The position numbers were made by a program, and so were the translations under genes. Below are positions 33,434 through 42,764 of a stretch of 64,000 nt of DNA, one piece after another (the first letter of the stretch is position 1; each line of letters begins with the position of its first letter). The notes under the pieces are model-generated. The model made no database searches. It was not told where the DNA came from and worked only from the letters and a program-made list of their open reading frames with translations. This stretch comes from Zobellia roscoffensis (GTDB lineage: Bacteria; Bacteroidota; Bacteroidia; Flavobacteriales; Flavobacteriaceae): the NCBI RefSeq assembly GCF_015330165.1, contig NZ_JADDXT010000002.1, positions 432,504 through 496,503 on the forward strand, in the 5' to 3' direction.

Positions 33434-34399
33434 ATGAATCCATTATTACAATATATCTTGGTACAACGGGCCAAGTCCAAGCTGAAAGGCAAAAAGACAA
33501 TTGCCAAGAGGCAATTAGTCAAAGAAGTAAGGTATGGGCAAGTAGAGTTTATACATGCCATTAAAGAAATCCTTTTTATAGCCATTGGCGTAGGTGCTGC
33601 GGGCTTCGGCTTAAAAGGTTTTTTATTGCCCAATCACTTTATTGATGGTGGCGCCACGGGTGTCTCACTTTTAATCCAGGTGAAATCTAATATCTCACTC
33701 GGTATTTTATTAGTATTGGTGAATATTCCATTTATCCTTCTTGGTGCTAAAACAATCAGCAAGAAATTTGCAATACGAAGCATTTTTGCAATTCTAGCTC
33801 TTGCCATTGTTGTTCATTTTGTCCCTTACCCTATTATAACCAGTGACAAACTATTGATAGCTGTTTTTGGAGGTTTTTTTCTGGGCCTCGGCATTGGTAT
33901 GGCCATGCGAGGTGGCAGCGTTATAGATGGCACGGAAGTGCTCGCTATTTACCTCAGTAGAAAGTGGCACTTAACCATTGGAGATGTACTTCTACTTATT
34001 AATATTCTTATTTTTTCTGCAGGTGCCTATCTATTGAGTATTGAAACAGCTCTATATGCCATTCTCACCTATTTAGTGGCTGCCAAGACCGTAAACTACG
34101 TGGTAGATGGAGTTGAAGAATATATTGGTGTTACCGTAATTTCACCTCATAATGAGGATATCCGAGTTATGCTTACCGAAAAAATGGGAAGAGCTTGCAC
34201 CGTATATAATGGAAAAGGAGGTTTTGCCAAAGATGGTACTGCACGTATTTCTACAGAAATTATTTATACCGTAATGACCCGACTAGAACTAGCAAGACTA
34301 AGCACTGAAATTGACAAAATAGATAAAAATGCCTTTATTGTTATGGGCGTTGTAAAAGATATTAAAGGGGGAATGATTAAAAAGAAACCTCTAAAATAA
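33434..34399 (+). CDS. YitT family membrane protein (DUF161/DUF2179)
   Basis: A 321-residue protein. A basic N-terminal tail (about 1-30) is followed by about five membrane helices from residue 45 to 215 (IGVGAAGFGLKGFLLPNHFIDGGATGVSLL is the family signature), then a cytoplasmic DUF2179 domain (VTVISPHNEDIRVMLTEKMGRACTVYNGKGGF). Widely distributed, function unknown. It ends 11 bp before the alpha/beta hydrolase and probably starts a three-gene operon. Confidence 0.85.
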   Translation: MNPLLQYILVQRAKSKLKGKKTIAKRQLVKEVRYGQVEFIHAIKEILFIAIGVGAAGFGLKGFLLPNHFIDGGATGVSLLIQVKSNISLGILLVLVNIPFILLGAKTISKKFAIRSIFAILALAIVVHFVPYPIITSDKLLIAVFGGFFLGLGIGMAMRGGSVIDGTEVLAIYLSRKWHLTIGDVLLLINILIFSAGAYLLSIETALYAILTYLVAAKTVNYVVDGVEEYIGVTVISPHNEDIRVMLTEKMGRACTVYNGKGGFAKDGTARISTEIIYTVMTRLELARLSTEIDKIDKNAFIVMGVVKDIKGGMIKKKPLK

Positions 34400-34410
34400 C
34401 TCAAAGGCTT

Positions 34411-35250
34411 ATGAAAAAAACTTTGAATAAAATGCTTCCGAAGGTTTACGGTCGGTATTTTAATTTACTTGCCCGAGCATCTAAAAAAAGAGCTGCAGAA
34501 AAAGCTTTTTATGTTTTCTGTACGGTCAGAAAGGGAAAGGTTTTACCTAATCAAAAGGAGTATTTAGATAAAGCCAAAAGTGACACCCTAACAGTAAAAG
34601 ACTATACTTTACAAACCTATTATTGGCCAGGCAGCAAGGAAACCGTCCTCTTAGTTCACGGATGGGAGAGCAATACTTTTAGATGGCGTAACCTCATTAC
34701 CAAACTTCAGGAAGCCGATTATAACATAATAGCTTTTGATGCTCCTGCTCATGGGTATTCTTCTGGTAAATACTTAAACGTCCCCTTATATTCAGATGGT
34801 GTACAAGCCATGATTGACAAGTATGCCCCAAAATATCTGATTGGACATTCCGTAGGAGGTATGACATTAATGTACAACGAGTTTTACCATAAAAATGAAA
34901 GCGTTGAAAAAATGGTTACCATTGGCTCTCCTTCTGAATTTTACGAAATAATGGATCATTACCAACGATTACTCGGTTTTAACATTAAAGTCCGTAAGGC
35001 CTTAGAAGCTTTTGTTTTTGACCGTTTTGGATTTACTGTAAAGGAATTTTCATCATCACGCTTCGCTGAAACAAATAGTAAAAAAGGTTTATTGTTTCAT
35101 GACGAATTGGACAAGCTAGCCCCTTTCCATGCCTCGGAAGCTGTTCATGCACATTGGAAAAACAGTACTTTTATTCGCACAAAGGGCCTTGGCCATTCCA
35201 TGCACCAAGAACATATAAATGACCAAATTATAGATTTTTTAAATAATTAA
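34411..35250 (+). CDS. Alpha/beta hydrolase
   Basis: A 279-residue cytoplasmic alpha/beta hydrolase. The oxyanion region is VLLVHGWESNTFRW, the nucleophile Ser lies in IGHSVGGM, the acid is probably in FHDELDKLAPF, and the catalytic His is in TKGLGHSMH near the C-terminus. FDAPAHGYSSG is the usual strand-4 block. Substrate unknown. It lies between YitT and a VOC protein with spacings of 11 bp each. Confidence 0.87.
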   Translation: MKKTLNKMLPKVYGRYFNLLARASKKRAAEKAFYVFCTVRKGKVLPNQKEYLDKAKSDTLTVKDYTLQTYYWPGSKETVLLVHGWESNTFRWRNLITKLQEADYNIIAFDAPAHGYSSGKYLNVPLYSDGVQAMIDKYAPKYLIGHSVGGMTLMYNEFYHKNESVEKMVTIGSPSEFYEIMDHYQRLLGFNIKVRKALEAFVFDRFGFTVKEFSSSRFAETNSKKGLLFHDELDKLAPFHASEAVHAHWKNSTFIRTKGLGHSMHQEHINDQIIDFLNN

Positions 35251-35261
35251 TTCTGAAAACC

Positions 35262-35687
35262 ATGCAAGATGTAACTCCTTTTCATATCGCCATACCCGTT
35301 CATAATTTGGACGAATGCCGCACATTCTATAGAGAAATATTAAACTGTGAAGAAGGCCGTAGTAGCGACCATTGGGTAGATTTCAATCTATTTGGACATC
35401 AATTGGTCATTCATTACAAACCAAAAGCCAACTCGGAAGACCTCCACAGCAACCCTGTAGATGGCAAAAATGTTCCTGTACCCCATTACGGTGTTGTTTT
35501 ACCTTGGAAAGTTTTTGAATCTTTCTCAGAAGAGCTAAAAAACAAAAATGTTCAATTTGTAATAGAACCTTATGTACGTTTTAAAGGAGAAACCGGGGAG
35601 CAAGCTACCATGTTCTTTTTAGACCCTGCAGGAAATGCATTGGAATTCAAAGCCTTTAAAGATATGGGGCAATTGTTTGCGAAGTAA
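35262..35687 (+). CDS. VOC family protein (glyoxalase/dioxygenase fold)
   Basis: A 141-residue single VOC module pair: PFHIAIPVHNLDECRTFYREILNC at the N-terminus, GHQLVIHYKP, then VPHYGVVLPWKVFESF and ATMFFLDPAGNALEFKAF. Metal-binding positions are plausibly His8, His60/His64 and Glu130. Such proteins are glyoxalases, isomerases or dioxygenases; activity cannot be assigned. It is the last gene of the YitT operon and is followed by a terminator. Confidence 0.85.
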   Translation: MQDVTPFHIAIPVHNLDECRTFYREILNCEEGRSSDHWVDFNLFGHQLVIHYKPKANSEDLHSNPVDGKNVPVPHYGVVLPWKVFESFSEELKNKNVQFVIEPYVRFKGETGEQATMFFLDPAGNALEFKAFKDMGQLFAK

Positions 35688-35734
35688 AAGAACTACCACT
35701 TTTCGGCTGCGCTCAGAGTGGTAGTTCTTTATTT
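35686..35734. terminator. Bidirectional terminator with interspersed-repeat loop
   Basis: A 13-bp stem (AAGAACTACCACT at 35688-35700 with AGTGGTAGTTCTT at 35717-35729) followed by TTTATTT. The 16-nt loop, CTGAGCGCAGCCGAAA on the minus strand (35701-35716), matches the short TGAGCGCAGTCGAA-type interspersed repeat common in Bacteroidota intergenic DNA. It separates the convergent VOC and aldo/keto reductase genes. Confidence 0.75.
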
Positions 35735-36706
35735 CTATTGAGACCATTCTGTGGGCTTTCTTACCCAACGGTGTTTTTGTAATTCGTCAACTAACTCTTT
35801 TGGCAATCCTTTACCATCACTGGTAGCGGTATTAGCCAGAACATTGCGTTCTTTTCGCATTCCCGGAATAGTTGTCCCTATAGTTTTATTCTCTAATATA
35901 AACCGAAGTGCCATCTCAGCCATAGTCATTCCTTCCGGAATTAATGGTCGTAATGCATCTGCATGGTCCACACTAGAATTCAGGTTTTCAGGCACAAAAT
36001 AAGTCCCACGCCAGTCGCCTTCAGGAAAAATGGTTTCCTTGGTCAGGTTTCCGGTCAATGTACCTTCATCAAAAGGAACACGGGCAATTACCGCAATATC
36101 CATCTCCTCGCACAGCGGAAAAAGTACGTCTTCCGGATTTTGGTCAAAAATATTATATATTACCTGAATAGCGTCTATTAACCCCGTTTTTATGGCCTTA
36201 ATACCGTTCTCTGGCTCCCAACGGTTCACGCTAATTCCCATAGCTCCTATTTTCCCAGCTTTCTTCAAATCCTCAATAGCACGTTGCCACTCATCACGAT
36301 GAGACCATCCATCATCCCATGTATGAAACTGCATCAAGTCAATACGCTCCATACCTAGATTCGTCAAAGTTTTTTCAGTATACTCTATGATATGGTTTGT
36401 TGGATATGAATCCTCAAATGCATATTCCGGTCTTGCCGGCCAGTTGAAATTTTTAGGCGGAATCTTACTTGCCGTATACAGTTTAGTTTTGAGATGCCTT
36501 CGAACGAGTTCACCAAGCAACTCTTCACTATGACCTTCACCGTAACCCCAAGCTGTATCAAAAAAATTGACTCCGTTTTCAACCGCAAGGTCTAGAGATT
36601 TTGCAGATTGTTCATCATCAGACTGTGTCCAGCCGGCCATTCCCCACATTCCGTATCCTACTTCACTTACTTGCCAACCGGTTCTCCCGAATCTTCTATA
36701 AATCAT
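35735..36706 (-). CDS. Aldo/keto reductase
   Basis: A 323-residue TIM-barrel NADP oxidoreductase. The start MIYRRFGRTGWQVSEVGYGMWGM, the NFFDTAWGYGEGHSEELLG segment (catalytic Asp/Tyr), KIPPKNF (catalytic Lys) and MQFHTWDD (His) give the normal tetrad. VIYNIFDQNPEDVLFPLCEEMDIAVIARVPFDEG is the family C-terminal half. It probably acts on a sugar or keto sugar, given the neighbouring Gfo/Idh/MocA and DUF1080 genes. It ends the cluster transcribed toward lower coordinates. Confidence 0.88.
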   Translation of the reverse strand: MIYRRFGRTGWQVSEVGYGMWGMAGWTQSDDEQSAKSLDLAVENGVNFFDTAWGYGEGHSEELLGELVRRHLKTKLYTASKIPPKNFNWPARPEYAFEDSYPTNHIIEYTEKTLTNLGMERIDLMQFHTWDDGWSHRDEWQRAIEDLKKAGKIGAMGISVNRWEPENGIKAIKTGLIDAIQVIYNIFDQNPEDVLFPLCEEMDIAVIARVPFDEGTLTGNLTKETIFPEGDWRGTYFVPENLNSSVDHADALRPLIPEGMTMAEMALRFILENKTIGTTIPGMRKERNVLANTATSDGKGLPKELVDELQKHRWVRKPTEWSQ

Positions 36707-36753
36707 TCTATATTTTTAATATTATTTTATTCCTCTAAAAAGGATATTTATCT

Positions 36754-37614
36754 CTAATGTTGATGAAAAGCATCGGAAACAAAACCAAGAACGACCGGTA
36801 AAGATTCCCGCCAGTACGTCCAAGTATGGCCGCCATCGCGCACTCGGTATTCATGTGGAATTTTCTTTTTTGTCATGGCAATATGCACTAAACTATTGCC
36901 CTCGAACAAGAAATCATCATCACCACAATCTATATACCACCTAACGGATTTAACATCCTCTTCCGGTACGGTCTTTAACAACTCCAACGCATTATGCTTT
37001 TTGAAATATTCCTTTATTTCAGCTTCACTATACTTTACATCGCTTTGCTTTAACCGCTCTTTAAAGTCGGCAATAGTTAACGGTCCAACATAAGCACTTA
37101 ATGGACAAGCCGAAGAAAAGAGTTCAGGCCGGTGCATTGCATACATAAAGGTTCCTCCTCCCCCCATGGAAAGTCCAGAAATAGCCCTGTAACGTTTTTC
37201 GGCCTTAATGCGGTACTTCTTTTCTATATGGGGCATAAATTCCTCAAAAAAGAAATCCTCATAACGCCAATCCTTTCCTTGATTAAAATAACCACGTTTA
37301 CCTGTGTTGGCATCCGGCATCACAATTATCATTGGTGTGGCCGTTCCTTCTTTTATTGCATTATCCGTAATGCGCAGGACCTCTCCAAACTGTACCCAGC
37401 CTGTTTGGTCATCACCTGCCCCGTGCAGCAAATAAAGAACCGGATAGGAGCGTTGTGAAGTTTCATAATCCGGAGGCAAGTATACCGCGTACTTCCGCTC
37501 CCCTTTTAAGATTTCACTCTTTAATGTCAATTCATCGAACACCTTTCCTGTTTGACCGAAAACAGAAACACTTAGAAAAAGACCAATGAAAACTGTAGAA
37601 ATTAATTTATTCAT
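36754..37614 (-). CDS. Secreted esterase (esterase D/feruloyl esterase-like)
   Basis: A 286-residue alpha/beta hydrolase with a signal peptide (residues 1-20, cleavage after SVFGQ). Motifs are YPVLYLLHGAGDDQTGW (oxyanion), the nucleophile in ISGLSMGGGGTFMYA, CGDDDFLFEGN (acid), and DGGHTWTYWRESL (His). It resembles the esterases that remove acetyl or feruloyl groups from plant and algal polysaccharides. It precedes the aldo/keto reductase in the same orientation, 12 bp after the Gfo/Idh/MocA gene. Confidence 0.87.
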   Translation of the reverse strand: MNKLISTVFIGLFLSVSVFGQTGKVFDELTLKSEILKGERKYAVYLPPDYETSQRSYPVLYLLHGAGDDQTGWVQFGEVLRITDNAIKEGTATPMIIVMPDANTGKRGYFNQGKDWRYEDFFFEEFMPHIEKKYRIKAEKRYRAISGLSMGGGGTFMYAMHRPELFSSACPLSAYVGPLTIADFKERLKQSDVKYSEAEIKEYFKKHNALELLKTVPEEDVKSVRWYIDCGDDDFLFEGNSLVHIAMTKKKIPHEYRVRDGGHTWTYWRESLPVVLGFVSDAFHQH

Positions 37615-37626
37615 TTTTACTTCCTA

Positions 37627-39054
37627 TTAAAACTCTCGGTAATCACCACCTAAGAATTGATTGGCTTCATCCTCGGAAAATTTAGCACTCTGCGCATCCC
37701 AATGTAAGGTCTGATTTGGAAAACGACCTGCAATTACACCCAGCAAAATGGTTTCCGTTAATCGTCCTGCATAAGAAAAAGGAGCTGTAGTCTGGCCTTT
37801 ACCTAAACAAGCGTCTACAAACTGATGATAGTGCTTTGGACCTTCCGTATCATAATTACGAATAGGCTCTCCTAAATTATTGGCTTTGGAAACCTCGGCA
37901 ATTTCTTTGGAGATATCCACATACTTGCCCTTTACGATTTTCTTTGGCAATTGCATAAAATGAGGTAATAACAAACGTCCTTTTTTACCAATAAACATAG
38001 CTCCTTGATCAGGTAATTGCCCTGCTCCGGCAACACCTGCATCTAACGATATGTCATTTTTTTGTTCAGCGCCATTTTTTTGTTGATTGCCGGCACCTTT
38101 GCTGTCCGGCAGTTTTAAATCTTCATGCTCTGGCGGCATTCCAGGGCCGTCATACCAAATCCATTTAAGGTTTTTAGTAGTGTATTCCGTTCCGGGAAAT
38201 TCATAAGTTACCGTATTGTTCTCAGGAAAACCGTAACCGTTAGGCTCACGACATTCATTCTTAATAGTTAAGGGTACATCTAAGTTTAAAGCATTGTAGG
38301 GCGTATCAAAAATGTGCACACCCATATCCCCTAGCGTACCACAACCATAATCCAACAACCTTCTCCATTTACCAGGGTGGTAATAGCCTTCTTTATAAGG
38401 GCGCTCTTTGGAAGTACCCAACCAAAGGTTCCAATCCAATTGATCTGGAACCGGATCTTCCCCTTGAGGCTCTTCTCCGTTATAACCCCATGATTTTGGA
38501 GACCAAGCATGTACGGTATGAACCTTGCCGATTATACCGCTTTGAATTAAAAGAGTAGCCAAGCGGTAATCATAAAAAGAATGTACCTGAATACCCATTT
38601 GGGTAACCAAATTCTTTTCTTTGGCCAATTGCATCATTTTTCGGGATTCATCTACATAATGGGTCAACGGCTTCTGACAATACACAGGCTTGTTCATTTC
38701 CATTGCCATTAAAGAAGCAGGCGCATGGGTATGGTCCGGTGTAGAAACGACTACAGCGTCAATCTCATCACCCATTTCGTCTAGCATTGCCCTATAATCA
38801 AAAAACACACGTGCCCCTGGGTGCAGTTTATGTGCTTTTGCCAAGTTAACAGAATCAACATCGCATAACGCAACAACATCCACGGAACTGTGGGAAGCAA
38901 TTGCATTCAAATCATCGGCTCCCATATTACCCACACCAATGTGGGCCGTTCTAAGTCGTTTGCCATTTTGAAAAGCCCATGCCGCATTGGGCAGTAAGGC
39001 GAAAGAAGATACGGCCGCTGCGCTTTTTAAGAATTCTCTTTTATTCATTTTCAA
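37627..39054 (-). CDS. Gfo/Idh/MocA family oxidoreductase, Tat-type signal
   Basis: A 475-residue periplasmic dehydrogenase of the glucose-fructose oxidoreductase type. The N-terminus (MKMNKREFLKSAAAVSSFALLPNAAWA) is a Tat-like signal, but with KRE in place of twin arginines. The Rossmann motif is HIGVGNMGADDL, the conserved (E)KP step is YCQKPLTHYVDESRKMM, and YGCGTLGDMGVHIFDTP holds the catalytic Asp/His. Together with the adjacent DUF1080 hydrolase it could form a 3-keto-glycoside pathway: oxidise the sugar at C3, then cleave it (inference). Confidence 0.87.
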   Translation of the reverse strand: MKMNKREFLKSAAAVSSFALLPNAAWAFQNGKRLRTAHIGVGNMGADDLNAIASHSSVDVVALCDVDSVNLAKAHKLHPGARVFFDYRAMLDEMGDEIDAVVVSTPDHTHAPASLMAMEMNKPVYCQKPLTHYVDESRKMMQLAKEKNLVTQMGIQVHSFYDYRLATLLIQSGIIGKVHTVHAWSPKSWGYNGEEPQGEDPVPDQLDWNLWLGTSKERPYKEGYYHPGKWRRLLDYGCGTLGDMGVHIFDTPYNALNLDVPLTIKNECREPNGYGFPENNTVTYEFPGTEYTTKNLKWIWYDGPGMPPEHEDLKLPDSKGAGNQQKNGAEQKNDISLDAGVAGAGQLPDQGAMFIGKKGRLLLPHFMQLPKKIVKGKYVDISKEIAEVSKANNLGEPIRNYDTEGPKHYHQFVDACLGKGQTTAPFSYAGRLTETILLGVIAGRFPNQTLHWDAQSAKFSEDEANQFLGGDYREF

Positions 39055-39087
39055 GTAGTTTGATTATTGAGGTTGTTCTCTATTTTT

Positions 39088-39849
39088 TTATAATTCTTTA
39101 ATTTTTACATTCTTCAACCAAAGCGGACTATCATGATCTTGAAAACCGATATATCCCTTTTTAAAAGAGCCATATTTTGGTGCATCTTTCCATTTTCCTT
39201 GAGCTTTACGCTCTTCCCAGTCTTCTGACCATGGCACGAAAGACAGTAGTTTTTTTCCGTTGAGCCAATGTTCTACATTTTCTGGCGTAAAAATGATACG
39301 GGACGTATTCCACTCTCCTGCAGGTTTCACTATTTTTTGACTTATATCTGGCAAATGCATGGCATAATCAGCACCTGTTTTTTGCCATTCCTCTAATTTG
39401 GCATTATTGATTTCTTCCCACTTTAAATCATCTAACATCTGGTATTCTGGAGAAACTTCGGGTATGCTCCAATCGCCTTCTTGAATATGGTATAATAGTC
39501 CGCTATTACCACCTTCAGGGATTTTCCATTCCCAGTACAGCTCAAAATTATCGAACTCTTGGGCCGCATAGATAATATCCTTACCGCCTTTTCTATTTGC
39601 TTCAGTTCGTTTTTCCGTATCAAAAGTTAAGGCTCCATCCTTAACTACCCATTGTGGTGGCAAATCGTCCCCATTATAAGCTCGCCAACCATCTGTAGTA
39701 GTTCCATCAAATAGGTAAATCCATTCATCAGCAGTTTCGTTTGTGGTAACTGTTTCTATTGTTGCTTTGGATTCTTCTTTTTGTTTTTCTTGATTTTTAC
39801 AGGAAATTAGAGCTACCGATATAGATAGCATCAGGGCGAGGTTTTTCAT
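39088..39849 (-). CDS. DUF1080 family lipoprotein (3-keto-disaccharide hydrolase-like)
   Basis: About 253 residues; the start at 39849 (MKNLALMLSISVALISC) gives a proper lipoprotein signal with Cys17. The rest is a DUF1080 beta-sandwich: EWIYLFDGTTTDGWRAYNG, FDNFELYWEWKIPEGGNSGLLYHI, and GYIGFQDHDSPLWLKNVKIKEL. Members hydrolyse 3-keto-glycosides. It is immediately upstream (34 bp) of the Gfo/Idh/MocA gene. Periplasmic side of the outer membrane or surface. Confidence 0.87.
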   Translation of the reverse strand: MKNLALMLSISVALISCKNQEKQKEESKATIETVTTNETADEWIYLFDGTTTDGWRAYNGDDLPPQWVVKDGALTFDTEKRTEANRKGGKDIIYAAQEFDNFELYWEWKIPEGGNSGLLYHIQEGDWSIPEVSPEYQMLDDLKWEEINNAKLEEWQKTGADYAMHLPDISQKIVKPAGEWNTSRIIFTPENVEHWLNGKKLLSFVPWSEDWEERKAQGKWKDAPKYGSFKKGYIGFQDHDSPLWLKNVKIKEL

Positions 39850-40058
39850 TAACAATGGTTATTTAAGTCTTTGTTTTAATAAAACTATTAGCAACAGTGT
39901 CTAAATCTAATAACATTGGAACAAGAATCAAAGCGCACAGTTTTTAGGGCAACGTGAGGCATGACTATTGTCATTAATATTTCAGAATAAAAAATAAATA
40001 CAGACTCGTTATAAACGAAACGAAAAGGTAGCCAATTTAACCGAACCCACCAAGTAAA

Positions 40059-41363
40059 TTATTGAGGGTTGTTCGCCCTAATGGAAGCAATAGACAGGAA
40101 CAAGATAAATGTAAGCCCCAGATACCCTAGCAATCTGTAGGACCCAAAAGTGCTAAAACAAAGACTAAAAATAGGCGGAGCAAGCGCACTTGCCAAAATT
40201 AAAAAAGACATGACTTTTCCTGTGATAGCCCCTAAATGTGTACGCCCATAAAAGCGAGGCCAAACTATAGCATTCAGAACAGCAAAGAAGCCCCCTAGAA
40301 TACCAAAGCCGCCAATAAGCAATGGAATACCAAAAGAAGAGGATAAAAACAAAAAACCAACCGAGGCCATAATACCCCCTAAAATCATCAAATACAAATA
40401 GAGTTTTAGATGTAGATAATCACTAAGAAAATTAAAAACTAACGAAAACGTGACTGCAACAACAGATGCCGGTAAAAAGATTGAGATAGCATCATCTTTA
40501 GAAAACCCCTCACTAGCAAAAACAGAAACGACGTGAAAAGTGAGGCCCGTTATAAAAAAGCTATTAAATGACAGTATAAGACCATACATCCAAAACGCCC
40601 TGGTCTGTTGTGCTTCTTTGGCGGTATATTGCTTGGCTACTGGCATTCCAGTGGACGTTTCTTTATCCTCTAAAATTTCACCATCAGGAAGTAAGCCATG
40701 CTCTTCAGGCCTATTCTTATAAAATTGTAAAATGAAAAATGAAAAAATCAATAATGCCGCTGCTAATATTTGCCAAGCAACCTGCCAACTGTAGCCTTCT
40801 ATTAAAGCATTGACCCAAAGTGGTGAAGACGAAAAACCAAATGAGATGGCTACACTACTCAGTGCATTGACCTTTCCTCTATTTTTATCAAACCAAATCA
40901 TAATAACATTACGCGATGCCATGGTAAGTACTCCTTGACCAGAAAACCTAAGCATAAAAAACAAACACGCCATTATCACAAAGGGAATAAGCCATGTATC
41001 TACATCTAACATTGTTTTTACAAACTCACTCATCTGCACAGACCATGAACATAGCATAAGAGCTACCGCTAAGGTGATCGCAGCAAAAAATGCTACATAA
41101 CGCGCACCATATTTATCAAACCAGATACCTGCACGACCAATAACCAATGAACTGCATATGGTTCCTATCATATAGGCGTTGCTAAATTGGTTTCGGGTTA
41201 ATCCCAACGCATCTTTTACTGGGTCTGTAAATACGGAAACCCCAATGGTTTGCCCTGGAATACTGCAGTAAATGCCAATAGTACCAATTACCAGAATTAC
41301 GTACCCATAAAACACTGGACTTTTAGCTGGGTCTATGAAAGAAAATTGGTTTTTATTGGACAT
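40059..41363 (-). CDS. MFS transporter
   Basis: A 434-residue, 12-helix major facilitator. The helix II-III loop region reads RAGIWFDKYGARYVAF, the usual MFS signature, and the mid-loop (LQFYKNRPEEHGLLPDGE to VAKQYTAKEAQQTR) is characteristic of OFA/monocarboxylate-type carriers. The substrate is unknown. It lies about 210 bp upstream of the DUF1080 gene on the same strand, so it may feed the cluster. A transporter, not a regulator, is certain. Confidence 0.85.
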   Translation of the reverse strand: MSNKNQFSFIDPAKSPVFYGYVILVIGTIGIYCSIPGQTIGVSVFTDPVKDALGLTRNQFSNAYMIGTICSSLVIGRAGIWFDKYGARYVAFFAAITLAVALMLCSWSVQMSEFVKTMLDVDTWLIPFVIMACLFFMLRFSGQGVLTMASRNVIMIWFDKNRGKVNALSSVAISFGFSSSPLWVNALIEGYSWQVAWQILAAALLIFSFFILQFYKNRPEEHGLLPDGEILEDKETSTGMPVAKQYTAKEAQQTRAFWMYGLILSFNSFFITGLTFHVVSVFASEGFSKDDAISIFLPASVVAVTFSLVFNFLSDYLHLKLYLYLMILGGIMASVGFLFLSSSFGIPLLIGGFGILGGFFAVLNAIVWPRFYGRTHLGAITGKVMSFLILASALAPPIFSLCFSTFGSYRLLGYLGLTFILFLSIASIRANNPQ

Positions 41364-41496
41364 CTATAGAAGGAAAGTGCCAAAAGTAGTAGTTTCAATA
41401 GAGCTCATAAATTTTTAGAGGTAAAGATTATGAAAAATCTATACGGAAATGAGCTTTTGAACGTTATGAATAGACTAAACTTATTAGCAATTACCC

Positions 41497-41646
41497 ATGA
41501 AAAAATTTGCGGCCGTACTGTTTGTCCTAACAGTAATCATTATTTTGAGCAGCTGTAGTATTGATGATAGTAATGACATTGAGGTTATAAAGCCCGGCGA
41601 CACTGTACTTACCGGAAAGGTGACGCACAAGAAATTTCTGAACTAA
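41497..41646 (+). CDS. Small lipoprotein (49 aa)
   Basis: ATG-initiated 49-codon frame with a textbook lipoprotein signal: MKKFAAVLFVLTVIIILSSC (Cys20) followed by SIDDSNDIEV, an acidic stretch close behind the Cys that in Bacteroidota favours surface export. The short tail ends KKFLN. It is too short to fold as a domain. It faces the histidine kinase gene. It could be real or a truncated relic of a longer lipoprotein. Confidence 0.5.
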   Translation: MKKFAAVLFVLTVIIILSSCSIDDSNDIEVIKPGDTVLTGKVTHKKFLN

Positions 41647-41678
41647 GTGCCTAAGCGTTTGGGAAACTATTTAGATTC

Positions 41679-42764
41679 TTAAATCAAATCTCCAAACATA
41701 ATTGTGAAGGTACTACCTTGATTTTCGATACTATCTACCGAAATACTCCCTCCTAAACTGGTTACATTTTTTTTCACCAAATAAAGACCTAAACCTTTAT
41801 TATCACGGGAATCACTACGGTTATTATTCAAATCAAAAATTTGAGCCCCCACCTTTTTCATATCAAAACCTAATCCGTTGTCTTTATAGATTAGTTTTTT
41901 GTGCCCATTCTTAATTTGAGTTGTAATAGAAATGACAGGAACAACCCCTGGCTTAGCGTATTTAATAGAATTAGATATTAAATTCAGAAAAATACTTTTC
42001 ATATAACTCCTTTCAAAAAGCACCCACTGCGCCTCAGTAAAGTCTACCTCGAATTGAACTTTAGCATGACTCGCCAAAGTATCAATTGATTCTTTTACAT
42101 GTTGAAAAACTTCATCAAAACATACAAGTTCTAATTCCTGTTCTAAAACCTCATCCTCCGCAACAGCATCAATATAAGCATTCAACGAAGTCTTTAAACC
42201 ATTGGCAGAACGCTTTATATGTTCCAATACAGTCAAAACGGTTTCATCCTTAATCTTGCTAGTATCTAGCATATCAACAAGAAATACCAAATTATTTACA
42301 GGTGATTTTAAATCGTGAGATGTTATATGATTCAGTTGCATTAACCTATCATTTATTCTGGACAAATCAGTTACATGAGAAATGCGTTCGTTCTCCAAAT
42401 CCTTCTTAAAGGTTACATCTTTACCTATGGCATATACAAATTTCTCGTCTTCTGATCTAGTGGCCGTCCAATGCATCCAAACCAACTTTCCGTTTTTACA
42501 GACGTATCGATTCTCAAAATTAAGTAAGGGTATACCATGAACTAAATTCTCACCATGCTTTATGGTCGCATCTATATCTTCCTCATAAATAAAATCAAAT
42601 ACAGGCTTTGAATACAGCTCTTCTTCTGTGTATCCCAAAAGCTTTGCAAATGCAGGATTTACTTTTTTGAAGTACCCTTCAAAATCTGCGATACACAGAT
42701 TATCTATTGACAAATTAAAGAATGGTTCTAGTTCAAAATCTAGAGTTTCGATTAGCTGCTTCAT
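41679..42764 (-). CDS. Soluble PAS-domain histidine kinase (copy A)
   Basis: A 361-residue kinase without membrane helices. The N-terminal PAS domain is about 15-120 (DNLCIADFEGYFKKVNPAF, FENRYVCKNGKLVWMHWT). The dimerisation segment has HITSHDLKSPVNNL, with phospho-acceptor His150. The catalytic domain has the N-box (NLISNSIKYAKP), DNGLGFDM and GLGLYLVKKN. No response regulator gene is adjacent, so it is an orphan kinase. It is a full-length paralogue of the gene at 43051. Its signal is presumably cytoplasmic. Confidence 0.9.
   Translation of the reverse strand: MKQLIETLDFELEPFFNLSIDNLCIADFEGYFKKVNPAFAKLLGYTEEELYSKPVFDFIYEEDIDATIKHGENLVHGIPLLNFENRYVCKNGKLVWMHWTATRSEDEKFVYAIGKDVTFKKDLENERISHVTDLSRINDRLMQLNHITSHDLKSPVNNLVFLVDMLDTSKIKDETVLTVLEHIKRSANGLKTSLNAYIDAVAEDEVLEQELELVCFDEVFQHVKESIDTLASHAKVQFEVDFTEAQWVLFERSYMKSIFLNLISNSIKYAKPGVVPVISITTQIKNGHKKLIYKDNGLGFDMKKVGAQIFDLNNNRSDSRDNKGLGLYLVKKNVTSLGGSISVDSIENQGSTFTIMFGDLI

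Noticed and set aside
36754..41363. A classical polysaccharide utilisation locus
   Set aside because: No SusC/SusD pair, lyase or glycoside hydrolase of a polysaccharide family lies in this cluster.
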